In this document: piece after piece, positions 42,471 to 52,500 of the stretch
Numbering within the stretch: position 1 is the first letter of the stretch
How the letters are laid out: the number at the start of each line of letters is the position of its first letter
Assembly: GCF_016595235.1 (NCBI RefSeq)
Contig: NZ_JAENHL010000008.1
Span: 1,386,624 to 1,450,623 of the forward strand
Length of the DNA: 64,000 nucleotides
Source of the DNA: Taklimakanibacter albus
GTDB taxonomy: Bacteria; Pseudomonadota; Alphaproteobacteria; Rhizobiales; Aestuariivirgaceae
Direction of reading: 5' to 3'
Position numbers and translations under genes: made by a program
The notes under the pieces: generated by a model
Told to the model about the DNA's origin: nothing
Database searches by the model: none
Seen by the model: only the letters and a program-made list of their open reading frames with translations

Positions 42471-44525
42471 CTAGGCCCGGTTCAGAGTATTGAGCATGCC
42501 GGTGCGGTCATGACAGTTGAAATATTCGAAGGATTGGTCCTTGGCCCGGATTACGCTCATCTCGTGATAGAGGCGCAATCGCCCATCCTTGAACGTGCGG
42601 TAGTGCCGGGTGCCGGCCGCGAAGATCGCGAGATGGCTGTCGGTCTTCACCCAGGCCTCGAGCTCACCGAGGCTGCGCCAGGCACTCAGGCTGTAGGTCT
42701 TGTCGAGCGGCCCCGCCGACGCGCACAGCGTCATATAACGATTGAAATAGCAGCCAACCCTCCCACCCTCGTCGCGGATGAACTCCATGCCCTCGTCGAG
42801 CTTCGGTTTCACACTGTGCAGATAGAAGTGGCGTTCCTCTGCGTCCGTGTCCGTCCAGTCCTGGCCGGAGCGCAGCAGGCACAGATTGTCGTGTGGTGTC
42901 ACGACGATGTGGCGGCGCAATGTGTCGTTGCTACCGGCAAGCGCGGCTTTCGGCGCCCCCTGGGGCGCCAGATCGTCGGTCTGGGCGCGCGGTATCCGGT
43001 CGCGCGCACTTCCCCAATAGCCATGGGTGTCGGTCATCCCGCTCATCGCGGTGGCGATCGTCGCATAACCCTCCGGATGCGGATGCGAGAACGTCGTTTC
43101 GGTATCGGCGATGGAGGGTGTGTAGCATTCGCGGAAGAAGCCCAGTGCACCGTCGAGCGGCGCACCGGCCCGCCACCAGTCTTCCGGCAGGCTCGCGCAC
43201 CAGCGATCATAGGTCTGCCGATCGTCCCAATAGCCGACGAGAACACTGTTGATGCAGCCCCGCTCATCGACATATTCGGCGCGATCCCAGAAGGAAGGGC
43301 CGAAGGGTTTCGCGAAGCCCTGCTGCTGGAACGCGATCGCGCTGGTGCTCGCCGGCGAAGTTTCGCTGAACTGAACGCCGAAGAACGCCATCGGCAGTGC
43401 CGTTACCTCTGGGCTGAAGCGGGCGGAATAAGACGGCGTCGCCGGCACAAAGCCTTCGGGCGCGGCGAGTGGGCGGGTGCGCGGCGCCTGAAGATGCGAT
43501 GGAATAGCAGGCTCGAGCCCGGATGACGCTGCATGTGACCGACGCAGCCTGTCCACAAGCATGGCCCAGGCTCCCGCCACGCCCTTCGGCAGAAGCAACA
43601 CGAAAATCACCAGCACGAGCCCGATCAGGGTATTGCGCACATCGCCCATGCTCTTGCCGACCTCGACCAGGATCATCATCAGGGCCGCCCCGAAGATCGG
43701 CCCCCAGGTCGATTTGAGGCCACCGACGATCACCATCGAAAGGACGAACATGAGTGTCGACAGCTCGAACAGGCTGGGGCCGGCGAAGCGGAAATGCGCG
43801 GCATAGGAAGCGCCTGCCAGCCCGGTAAAAAAAGCGGTGACGACGAAGGCGATGAGCTGGAACTTGGTCCGGTTGATGCCGCGTGCCGCGGCATAGATGG
43901 CGCTGTCGCTGGTGGCGCGGAAAGCGAGACCCAGCCGGCCGTGGATCACGATGATCGAGGCGATGAAAGAGAGCGCAAAGACGGCCAGGACCGAAAAGTA
44001 GTTGCCGACGATCCAATTGCCTTTCAGCAGTTTGCGGAAACCGAGATCGACGAACTGGGAGAAGCCATTGGTGCCGCCGAAGAAGGGCGTGCAGGTGCCG
44101 CCGGTCGTGATGTAGCAGGCGGAATCGGTGATGATGAGCGTGTAGACCATATAGGCGATGGCGAAAGTGAGGAGCGCCACATAAGCGGCGGCAAGCCTGA
44201 GACAGGCAAGGCCGATGAGCAAGGCCGCGACGCCTGCGGCGAGTCCCGCCACCGGCATGGATGCCCAGGGCGGCAGGCCGAAATAGACCGCGAACATCGC
44301 GACGCAATAAGAGCCGATCGCGAAAAACAGCATCTGCCCGAGCGAGAAGACTCCCGCATGGCCGGTCAGCACATTCCACTGCACCGCGACCGAAGCCCAG
44401 ATGAGGAAGGTGATGAACTCACCCAGGGCATAACGCTCGGTGACGAGGAAGGGCAAGGCCGACAAAGCAGCGAGGAGAAGCACGGCGCCCAGGAGATGCC
44501 GGCTCATTTCTTGCGCCGGCATCAT
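42471..44525 (-). CDS. Fusion: LivM-type ABC permease and aldoxime dehydratase
   Basis: This is one 684-aa frame. Residues 1 to about 325 are a branched-chain-type permease with 8-10 spans (TGHAGVFSLGQMLFFAIGSY; SMVIVGGLKSTWGPIFGA; a C-terminal VLLLPKGVAGAW). Residues about 335-684 are a haem aldoxime dehydratase (OxdA family): HGYWGSARDR, CLLRSGQDWTDTDAEER, GCYFNRYM, the haem-ligand region LRLYHEMSV (His654) and YFNCHDRTGML (His672). The OxdA-like N-terminus (LEPAIPSHLQAPRT) is present but its Met is replaced by Leu (CTC at 43515-43517). ATG 44525 overlaps the LivH stop. An internal ATG at 43562 could give free dehydratase. The reaction makes nitrile from aldoxime. Confidence 0.88.
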   Translation of the reverse strand: MMPAQEMSRHLLGAVLLLAALSALPFLVTERYALGEFITFLIWASVAVQWNVLTGHAGVFSLGQMLFFAIGSYCVAMFAVYFGLPPWASMPVAGLAAGVAALLIGLACLRLAAAYVALLTFAIAYMVYTLIITDSACYITTGGTCTPFFGGTNGFSQFVDLGFRKLLKGNWIVGNYFSVLAVFALSFIASIIVIHGRLGLAFRATSDSAIYAAARGINRTKFQLIAFVVTAFFTGLAGASYAAHFRFAGPSLFELSTLMFVLSMVIVGGLKSTWGPIFGAALMMILVEVGKSMGDVRNTLIGLVLVIFVLLLPKGVAGAWAMLVDRLRRSHAASSGLEPAIPSHLQAPRTRPLAAPEGFVPATPSYSARFSPEVTALPMAFFGVQFSETSPASTSAIAFQQQGFAKPFGPSFWDRAEYVDERGCINSVLVGYWDDRQTYDRWCASLPEDWWRAGAPLDGALGFFRECYTPSIADTETTFSHPHPEGYATIATAMSGMTDTHGYWGSARDRIPRAQTDDLAPQGAPKAALAGSNDTLRRHIVVTPHDNLCLLRSGQDWTDTDAEERHFYLHSVKPKLDEGMEFIRDEGGRVGCYFNRYMTLCASAGPLDKTYSLSAWRSLGELEAWVKTDSHLAIFAAGTRHYRTFKDGRLRLYHEMSVIRAKDQSFEYFNCHDRTGMLNTLNRA

Positions 44526-45400
44526 GAGCGGACGACCTCCTGCTGACCGAACAGACCGGCCGGCTTCCAGATCAAGACGACGATGACGAGGAGAAGCATG
44601 ATGGGAAAGCCGTAGCGGACACCAAGATAATATTGGATCGCCGCCTCGCACAGGCCGAGAGCCAGGGCGGCGATGCCGGCGCCGGTCACGCTGCCGAGGC
44701 CCGCCACCACGCAGATCACAAAAGCGCGCAGCAGCGGATTGGCGCCCATGTCGGGCGAAAGCGTCGCCAGCGACGAGATGAGGATGCCGGCGGCGGCGGC
44801 GAGCACGCCGGCGATGATGAGCACCTGCAGATAAGTGCGGCCCGCCTCGACACCCATGAGCAATGCCGCCTCGCGGTTCATGGCGGTGGCGCGGATGGCG
44901 AGGCCGAAACGTGTATGGGTCAGGAGCCAGGCGATGCCGCCGATGAGCACCGCCGCCATGACCAGGATACCGACCGATTGATAGGTGACGGCGATATCTC
45001 CGATGCGGAACACGCCTTCGATCTGTGCCGGCTGGCGAAATGGATAGGCGCCGTAATATTTGAGGAGAAGATCCTGCAGCAGGATGGCGACGCCCGCCGT
45101 GGCCACGATGATATTAACCTCGAAGCCTTCGGTGTCGAGCATGAAGCGGATGACGAGCAGATGCATGACGGCGCCGATCAGTCCGCCGGCGGCCAGACCG
45201 AACAGGAAAGCCAGCGGCAGCGGCAGGCCCCAGAGGGAAGCCGCCATATAGGTGGCATAGGCGCCGACCGTCATGAAGACCCCATGCGCCATGTTGAACA
45301 TGCGCATGGTGCCATAGGTCAAAGCGAGGCCGACGGAGGCGAGCGCATACATCGCGCCCAGGGTGAGACCGGTGATGAGGATCTGGAGAACGGCCTGCAT
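44522..45400 (-). CDS. Branched-chain/urea-type ABC permease (LivH-like)
   Basis: This 292-aa permease has eight or so hydrophobic spans. Landmarks are LQILITGLTLGAMYALASVG, LTYGTMRMFNMAHGVFMTVG, LAIRATAMNREAALLMGVEA and AFVICVVAGLGSVTGA. ATG 45400 overlaps the LivF-like stop; a frame to 45487 extends back into that gene. It pairs with the LivM half of the fusion protein to import the operon's substrate. Confidence 0.9.
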   Translation of the reverse strand: MQAVLQILITGLTLGAMYALASVGLALTYGTMRMFNMAHGVFMTVGAYATYMAASLWGLPLPLAFLFGLAAGGLIGAVMHLLVIRFMLDTEGFEVNIIVATAGVAILLQDLLLKYYGAYPFRQPAQIEGVFRIGDIAVTYQSVGILVMAAVLIGGIAWLLTHTRFGLAIRATAMNREAALLMGVEAGRTYLQVLIIAGVLAAAAGILISSLATLSPDMGANPLLRAFVICVVAGLGSVTGAGIAALALGLCEAAIQYYLGVRYGFPIMLLLVIVVLIWKPAGLFGQQEVVRS

Positions 45401-45401
45401 G

Positions 45402-46115
45402 TCAGTGTCCGCCGAGATAGGTATTGAGAATATGGCCTGACTGTTTGAGGTCGGCCGAAGAGCCGCTCCAGGCGAAGCGGCCGCCATCCATCAGATGGAA
45501 AGTGGTCGCCACCTTGGCGACACGGCCCGGATTCTCCTCGACGACCAGGATCGACTGGCCTCGGGCTGCAAGCTCGGCCAGCGCCTGATAGATCTGCTCG
45601 ATGATCAGCGGCGCCAGACCGAGCGACGGCTCGTCGATCATCATCAATTTGGCCTTGGCCATAAGGCCGCGGCCGATGCCGACCATGCGGCGCTCACCGC
45701 CCGACAGGCTGCTGGCACGCTGGGCGCGGCGCTCCTTGAGGCGCGGAAACAGCTCAAAGACCTGAGCGAGCGTGGCGCGGATCTCCGCCATGTCCTGGCG
45801 CACATAACCGCCCATCATCAGATTTTCCTCGACCGTCATGCCGGCGAAGAGCTGGTCGCCTTGCGGGACGAGCACCAGACCGGCGCGTGCGCGGCCCGGC
45901 GCGCTTTGCGCGACGGCGGCGCCGTCGAATGCGATCTCGCCCGACCAGGCCGGCAGCAACCCGGAAAGGGCGCGCAGCAAGGTCGATTTGCCATGGCCGT
46001 TCGGTCCGATGATCGCGGTGATGCCGCCCTGCTCCACGGTGAAGCTCACCTCATGCAGAACGCGGATATGGCGGTAGCCGGTCGTCAGGCCCCTTACGGC
46101 AAGAAGCGCGTTCAT
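45402..46115 (-). CDS. Branched-chain-type ABC ATPase (LivF-like)
   Basis: This is a 237-aa ATPase of the LivF/UrtE type. Walker A is GPNGHGKST, the signature is LSGGERRMVGIGRGLM, Walker B is LMMIDEPSLGLAP and it ends HILNTYLGGH. His replaces the usual Ala/Val in the Walker A loop, a tolerated position. Its start overlaps the LivG-like stop by 4 bases, and its stop overlaps the LivH-like start region. Confidence 0.9.
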   Translation of the reverse strand: MNALLAVRGLTTGYRHIRVLHEVSFTVEQGGITAIIGPNGHGKSTLLRALSGLLPAWSGEIAFDGAAVAQSAPGRARAGLVLVPQGDQLFAGMTVEENLMMGGYVRQDMAEIRATLAQVFELFPRLKERRAQRASSLSGGERRMVGIGRGLMAKAKLMMIDEPSLGLAPLIIEQIYQALAELAARGQSILVVEENPGRVAKVATTFHLMDGGRFAWSGSSADLKQSGHILNTYLGGH

Positions 46116-46882
46116 GCCGGCATCTCCAGGCTGTCCGCTTCCGAGCCCAGATAGACCGAGCGCACTTGCGCATCCTTGGCGAGACCGCGTGGCGCGCCGT
46201 CATAGATGAGCTTGCCCTGGTGCATGATCAGAGCACGATCGGCGACGGCGGTGAGAAAGCGCATCACATGCTCGATGAAGACGATGGAGATGCCGCGGTC
46301 GCGGAGCTTCCGCATCAGATCGATGAATTCATCGACCTCCGTCGGCAAGAGACCGCCGACCGGCTCGTCGAGCAGCAGGATCTTCGGCTCATGTACGACC
46401 GCCGTGGCGACCATCAGCTTTTTGCGCGCCAGCACCGTGATATCGGACACCCGCTTCTCGGCGAGACCGGCCAAGCCGAAACTCTCGAGCGAGGCCATCG
46501 CTCTTTCGCGGTCGCGGCGCCCGATCAGAAGCCCGGGCTTGGTGCGGCCGCCACCATAGATGACGGCGGCCAGCATGTTCTGCAGCACGGTGAGGCCGCC
46601 GAAGCCGCTGGTCACCTGGAAGGTGCGCGCCATGCCGTCATGAAACAGCAGGTAAGGCGCCCTGCCCGTGATGTCCTCGCCCTGATAGAGCACCGCGCCT
46701 GAGCTCACCTTGGTCAATCCTGAGATCAGATCGAAGAAGGTCGTCTTGCCGGCGCCATTGGGGCCGCCGATGCCGACCGTCTCGCCGCGATTGATCGCGA
46801 GATCGACACCATCGACGGCAGCGAGCGCGCCATAGAACTTGGCCACATTGCGGCATTCGAGAAGAGGCGGGGCGCCGGGCAC
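46112..46882 (-). CDS. Branched-chain-type ABC ATPase (LivG-like)
   Basis: This is a 256-aa ATPase of the LivG/UrtD type. Walker A is GPNGAGKTT, followed by ISGLTKVSSGAVLYQGEDIT, GMARTFQVTSGFGGLTVLQN, Walker B ILLLDEPVGGLLP and the VFIEHVMRFL switch. The signature is weak (ITVLARKKLMVATAVVHEPK in place of LSGGQ), which is unusual. The gene is 13 bases downstream of the substrate-binding gene. Confidence 0.88.
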   Translation of the reverse strand: MPGAPPLLECRNVAKFYGALAAVDGVDLAINRGETVGIGGPNGAGKTTFFDLISGLTKVSSGAVLYQGEDITGRAPYLLFHDGMARTFQVTSGFGGLTVLQNMLAAVIYGGGRTKPGLLIGRRDRERAMASLESFGLAGLAEKRVSDITVLARKKLMVATAVVHEPKILLLDEPVGGLLPTEVDEFIDLMRKLRDRGISIVFIEHVMRFLTAVADRALIMHQGKLIYDGAPRGLAKDAQVRSVYLGSEADSLEMPA

Positions 46883-46895
46883 AAATCCTACTCCG

Positions 46896-48200
46896 TCACT
46901 TCATCCAGGCCGGCTTCTCGAATTTGGCGATGTCATAGGGCGACGGCGAAATGATATGCCCGTTCTCCGCCTTGTTCTTGATCTGGCTGAAGATGTGCGC
47001 CATGCCGAGCGACGGATCCTTGGTCTGCACAGGATAGGACAGCGCCGCCTGAGTCTGCTGGTCGAAGCGGATGACGCCCATCGGACAACGGAACGTCATC
47101 GCTTTGAGACGCGCCGCGATCTTGCGGTTCTGCTCTTCCTCATAAGGAGTGCCCGGACCTCCGGCGAGGGCCGCGGCCACAGCATAGAGATGCAACGCCG
47201 AATAGGTCTGGCCACCGCCATTGGGCGAGGCCTTCTGGTCGTTGCGGGCGATATAGCTCTTAGTGAAGGCGAGGCCGATCTCGTCCTGCAGAACGCCGAT
47301 ATTGGTCGCATAGAGAACCCCCTGCGAGGCGTCACCGGCGATGTCGCGGAAGGCGGCGAGCGAGGCGCCGTATTGCAGATAGACCAGGCTATCGGTCGGG
47401 TTGGTGAGGAACTGGATCATGAACTGCGCCTGATCCTGCGGGAAGAAATGCGTCACCACGATCAGGCCCGGCGGATTCTCGCGGAGCTTGGCGAGCGTCG
47501 GTCCCCATTCGGAGGTCGGCGCCTGCACGGTCTCATAAAGGGAGACCTCATAACCATAGTCGGCTGCCTTGGCCTCGATGGATTTGGCGATGTTAATCGA
47601 ATAGGTGATGGGCCCGGTGATCAGCGCCAGCTTCTTGTTGGGCAGCTTGAGCTGGCCTGAGGTTTCGAGATGTTTGACGAAATCGAGATAGGCGAAACCG
47701 TAATAGAGCTCGGAGGGACAATACATGAAGCAGCTCCAGTATTTGTCCGGCTCCTTGGCGACGAGATCGGTATGGGCCCGCGCCGTATCGGCATGGAGAT
47801 AGATGAGAGACGCCGCCGACGCGACACCTTGCAAGGCCGTCTGTGAGCCCAGATTGTAGCCCGAGATCAGAACATTGGCATTGTGCTTGTCGATGAGGCG
47901 CTGGCCGGCGCTGATGATGACGTCATCACCCTTGGATTCGGTGTCCTCGAAAGCGAGCTGGATCGGACGACCCAATATTCCGCCCAGCGCATTGATCTCC
48001 TCGGCCGCCATTTCGAGGCCGCGCTTGAATTCGACGCCGTCGGCGGCAACGGCGCCAGTCAAGGGCAGAGGTCCGCCGACGATGACCGGAGAGCTGTCTT
48101 GAGCTTCGGCCGATCGATTAAGACCGGCGAGGAAAGCAAGAGAACCGGCACCGGCTCCCGCTTTGGCAAGAAAGGCACGGCGCGACGATGCATTGGTCAT
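46896..48200 (-). CDS. Amide/urea-type ABC substrate-binding protein (Tat signal)
   Basis: This 434-aa periplasmic binding protein of the Leu/Ile/Val-amide-urea class has a twin-arginine signal (SSRRAFLAKAGAGAGSLAFL, cut near AEAQ). It continues with VGGPLPLTGAVAADGVEFKR, GLEMAAEEINALGGILGRPI and SGYNLGSQTALQG. It is the first gene of the nine-gene minus-strand operon. The LysR-type operator lies 69-105 bases upstream. Its ligand is expected to be an aldoxime, nitrile or amide compound because of the enzymes encoded downstream. Confidence 0.88.
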   Translation of the reverse strand: MTNASSRRAFLAKAGAGAGSLAFLAGLNRSAEAQDSSPVIVGGPLPLTGAVAADGVEFKRGLEMAAEEINALGGILGRPIQLAFEDTESKGDDVIISAGQRLIDKHNANVLISGYNLGSQTALQGVASAASLIYLHADTARAHTDLVAKEPDKYWSCFMYCPSELYYGFAYLDFVKHLETSGQLKLPNKKLALITGPITYSINIAKSIEAKAADYGYEVSLYETVQAPTSEWGPTLAKLRENPPGLIVVTHFFPQDQAQFMIQFLTNPTDSLVYLQYGASLAAFRDIAGDASQGVLYATNIGVLQDEIGLAFTKSYIARNDQKASPNGGGQTYSALHLYAVAAALAGGPGTPYEEEQNRKIAARLKAMTFRCPMGVIRFDQQTQAALSYPVQTKDPSLGMAHIFSQIKNKAENGHIISPSPYDIAKFEKPAWMK

Positions 48201-48268
48201 GGTTTCCTCCCGACTGCATCTGTTTGTCTCGTCGCGATATCTAACGCCGCTCCACTCTTTGAAATATC

Positions 48269-48305
48269 CGAAAGTAATAATATTTGGTTAGATAGAAATC
48301 TAAGT
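48269..48305. promoter_or_regulatory. LysR-type operator/promoter upstream of the aldoxime/nitrile operon (copy 2)
   Basis: GGTTAGATAGAAATCTAAGT contains the inverted repeat TTAGAT-AGAA-ATCTAA with T-N11-A geometry, preceded by CGAAAGTAATAATATTT. It matches the 38333-38369 block at 28 of 37 bases. It lies between the binding-protein gene (minus) and the protease gene (plus). Confidence 0.7.
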
Positions 48306-48382
48306 AAACTTCAGCTGCGCACAAATATGCCCTTGGGTTATATTTTGAACTCCATCGGTTGGTGCGGCGAGTGGAAACGCTA

Positions 48383-49507
48383 ATGCTCGACTTGGATGAA
48401 CTTGTTGCGATCGACAAAGGCTCGACCGAGCTTTTGAAGCTCGGGGGAAGTGCGGGCGGAAAGGAATCGAGCGGCGCCGGGCTCGATCCGAAGGACCGGA
48501 TGGGCCTGCTGGCGCAGCGCCTGGCCACGACGCGCGATCCCGAGCTCGCTCACGAAATCGCCAAAGGCGCCGCATCGGCACTGAGCAAGGCAGGCGACCC
48601 CAAGGCGCAATTCAATTTTCGTGAAGCTCTCGGCCTCGAGGCGGTCGTGCAGATATTCGAACGGCCCAGCCTCAATATTCAGGACGGGTTCGTCAATCCG
48701 GCGGCGCCGGGATACAAGCCCTTCGAGTTCAAGCTGCTGCAGATGCAGGACGAGATCCGCAACGTCGCCGCCGCCGTCGGCCGGATCAGCAAGCCGGACG
48801 GCACACTTGTCGGAACCGCCGTCCATTTCGCCGAAGGCTGTGTGGTGACGGCCCGTCATGTGCTCGAGGAGATCGCGACCCAGAAACCAAACGGCCGCTG
48901 GTCTTTTACCTCACCCGGCAAGACGACCATCGATTTTGTCGGTGAGGCGGGCCGCAAGCCCGAGCCGGGCTTCAAGATCGTGAATGTAAAGTTCTGCGGC
49001 GCCGAGCGGATCAACCGGGAAATTGATTTCGCGCGCCTGGATCTGGCGGTTCTGGAGATCGCGCCGATCGCAGATGCGCCATGGCCCAGCACTGTGATGT
49101 TCGACGGCGGCGAGGACAAGGTGAAGGCGAAGAGCTGGGTCTACGCCGTCGGCTTTCCGGGACGCCCGATACCCTGGAAGATCAAGACGAAACCGCCGCC
49201 AGGTTACGAAGTCGCCTCGGTGATCGCCAAGGTTTTCGACGATGATTTCGAGTGCAAGAAATTCGCCCCCGGCCGGATCAGGAAGTCGCCTGGCTCACTC
49301 GATGACGACAAGGCAAATCGTTGGGTATTCGTGCATGACTGCTCGACGCTGGGCGGAAATTCAGGCTCCGCTGTCGTCGAATTCGCGACGGAAGGCGCTC
49401 GCGTCGTCGGGCTTCATTTTGGCGGCCTCGCCCGCTCGGCCAACTGGGCGCATGCCTTCTCCGCGCTCAAAGAGCAGATGAAAGCGCAAGGGGCAAAATA
49501 CGTTTGA
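48383..49507 (+). CDS. Trypsin-like serine protease (possible conflict-system component)
   Basis: This protein is 374 aa from ATG 48383. Residues 1-125 have no recognised domain. Residues 130-370 are a trypsin-fold protease with the full triad: His159 in GCVVTARHVL, Asp220 in FARLDLAVLEI and Ser327 in STLGGNSGSAVV. No signal peptide is visible, so it should be cytoplasmic, unlike secreted trypsins. It converges on the NTPase/protease pair at 49523-55242, and all three are likely functionally linked. An alternative start lies at 48359. Confidence 0.82.
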   Translation: MLDLDELVAIDKGSTELLKLGGSAGGKESSGAGLDPKDRMGLLAQRLATTRDPELAHEIAKGAASALSKAGDPKAQFNFREALGLEAVVQIFERPSLNIQDGFVNPAAPGYKPFEFKLLQMQDEIRNVAAAVGRISKPDGTLVGTAVHFAEGCVVTARHVLEEIATQKPNGRWSFTSPGKTTIDFVGEAGRKPEPGFKIVNVKFCGAERINREIDFARLDLAVLEIAPIADAPWPSTVMFDGGEDKVKAKSWVYAVGFPGRPIPWKIKTKPPPGYEVASVIAKVFDDDFECKKFAPGRIRKSPGSLDDDKANRWVFVHDCSTLGGNSGSAVVEFATEGARVVGLHFGGLARSANWAHAFSALKEQMKAQGAKYV

Positions 49508-49522
49508 AACTCCTCAACACCT

Positions 49523-52500
49523 CTAGCGCTCGCGAAACTTGCGCGGCAACTCGCTGAGATCGGCGAGATTGAGTTCGAGCCCGATCCACTGATCGTCCTT
49601 ATCTCGCACTTGCGCGCCGATCGTGAACGCCCCCCAGGCGCGTACATCATAAAGCACACATCGGCGTTTCTCCTGGACGCGGCGGATATGGATGGCGCTG
49701 CTCGAAAACGTATGATGCAAATGGAACACGACGGGTCCAACGAGTTCGCTCCCATCAGCCGATTCGACGATCAGGTCGACCTGGAAGGTCCAGGACGACT
49801 TCGTGTCCGTGAACTTTGCCAGCAAACGTCTGCCGTCCCGCTCAGCCAAGCCGCCCCAGCGCCCCTTCTGGGGATCACTGGCATCGATGATCGGCCCAGG
49901 CGAAGGCGGCCGCTCCGCGGTATCGCCGCCTTCAGCCACCACCAGCCGTTCGATATTGCCGCTCCAGGTTCTCTCCGCATGCAGCAGCCGGCGCAGATCG
50001 ACGCCATCCGGCTGGGGAATCGCCTCTTCGATGACGCGCGCCATTCCCGCAAGATCGCTGGCCTCATCCGCAATCCGCATGAGCGAAATGAAATCGCGAC
50101 CGGCGGACGAATCCCAAAGCTCATCCGGGCTTCGCCAGAAGGAGCGATCATACCAGGATCGTCCGATATGAGACACATATTGATCGAGGCGTTCCTTGAT
50201 CTGGTCTGACAGCGCGTTGTCGACCTTCGGCACGCTCCGCGCGCAAGCGTAACCAAACACCGTGACCCAATCCTCGCGCCGCAATGAGAAGAATTTCCGG
50301 ATACGCTGGATGCCCTTTGTCGGCATGACGTCGTAAGCTTCGGAAAGCAACTTGCCCAGCTTCAGGCCCTCGATCCGCAACGGGCCGGTCGCCTGCAGGG
50401 CCGCGTCGATCAAGTCCGCCTGGTCGGGCAGCACCTGCAGCACGAAATCCGCTCCCATTTCGCTCACGATCAGGCGCAGCTCATCGCCGCTGCAGGTGGG
50501 CGAGTTCCCCATCGTGGCCAGCAGCAATCGGGCCGCGGGCGTACAGGAGCGATTTCCGAAGATGGCCGCCATGCGAAGCGACCCGCCATCGAGCCTGGGT
50601 GTCATGGGCCGCAGGTCTTCGATGCAATAGGACAGCCTCTCATCGATCACTTGATAGTAGGATACATTGCCGAGCATCGCGGCCGTGGCGAGATCCTGGG
50701 CGAGACTTCGATAGACCTCCGCCTGCGCGCCGTGGACCGCCTCGGCAAGCTCGGACTCACCGATGTCGTAGAGAGCGTTATGCGCACGCAAATAGCGACT
50801 GGCGAAATCGATCCGCGAGGCCCATGGCGAGGCGGCGCCAACGGTCAATGGCTGCGTTCCCCATTGCCCCGCCTTCGCCAGGATCGTCCTGCGCACAGCC
50901 TCAGCTTCCGGCCGCAAGCGACCAGCCTTTTGCGTCTTGGCAAGCTCGATCACCTCCGGCCGTATCGCCACGTCGTCGAAGTCGCCGAGCTCCGGCGCAA
51001 CCCGTTCCACATGGTCGAATACGATCCACGCGCCGGCCTGGCGCATGCCGGCAAGCTTGCGCGGAGTCACCAGGCGGCTCGTCGTCTTGCCGAGGATATA
51101 CAATTGCGCCCGATCGTCCGGCTCGAAGTCGAAGGCGGCATCACTCAGCCGCGTGCGGCACTCATCGGACCACTGCTCATCGACCGATTCCGGACTCTCT
51201 CCGGCGAGAAGGCGATGATAGATCCATTCGGCGCGACTGCCTGGCAGGGTTCGCCGGTCATGGTAATATTCGATCGCGCGATTGTTCACGTCGTCGAATG
51301 AAAGGACCTTGCCCTCCGCCGTCTTCTCCTTGTGGCGGCGCATGAGCGGCAGGGTCCTGGCCCGCAGCTCCCGCTTGTGGCGAAGCACCTTGCCCGTCGC
51401 CTCCTCGACGACATCGACGAGCCACACTTCCTTTCCGAGCAGATCGAAAGCCTCCTCCGCGGCCACGCGCGTGAGACCGCACATCGGCGCGAGTACTTCC
51501 TGGACGATCTCGATCGTGACATTGCGGAAGACAAGTCCGGGCCAAGCGAGTTTGCCGACGTCGGATCCGCCCCTGACATGACCGAGAACGCGCCGTTGGT
51601 ACAGGGTCCCCACAAAGCTCGCATGTGCCTTCTCGCCTTTCGCCTTTATCTCAAGGGAAAGCTCGTCGCGTTTCTCCGGACTCTCTGACTTCAACAGGTC
51701 CACCGCCACGCGGATCGACAACGGCTCCCGGCGACCCGATTTGTCCTCTGTCGCCTTACCTGCGATCCGTCGCGCCCAGCGGGGGTTCCACTCCTGCCCC
51801 ATGAGCGACTCGCCCAGCTTGTTCGCCATCTCGATCGCATCCGAAACATTCAGCGGTCGCAGCGAAAGGGGCTGAGCCGTTACCACCAGCACTGGAAAGA
51901 GCATTCCCTGTTCGAGCGCCTCGCGCCCGGCGATGACGATGCGCAACTCCGGGAATCCCTCGGCACCGATCAATCTGGCGAGAAAGTTGTCGACCGCCTC
52001 GAGGGTCTGTTGGTCGAATTGCACAACCTCGAATGTATCCAGAACCAGCAGGAAGCGCCGTTCGCCGACGCCGGCGAAATCACGCAGGATGCGACGCAGC
52101 TCCGCATATGGCTCGCGCTCCGGCGTCAGGGCTCCACCAAGCGTCGACCGCAAGGTCTCGGCGAGCTCGCCAAGGTCTCCGGCAGCGCTCGGATACTGGA
52201 AGGACAACTGGCGCAGGACCTCCAGCAGCAGCAGACGGGAATCGGTCGTGCGCACGGTGGCGCGATCGAAATCCATATAGACGAAAGGAAAGGTCCGGCG
52301 ATCGGGCTCACTATGGCGGACGGCATGTTCCAGCACGAATTTTGCGATGAGGGCGGACTTGCCCAACCCTCCGCCCGCGATGACCGTCAGGAGCGAAGCC
52401 TTGGTCAACCCGAACCAGCCCGCGGCGGTCTCGACGCCACGTGCGACACCACGCCTGATCGTTTCTCCGATCGAGAGCGACTCAAGCTCGTCGACGAAGC

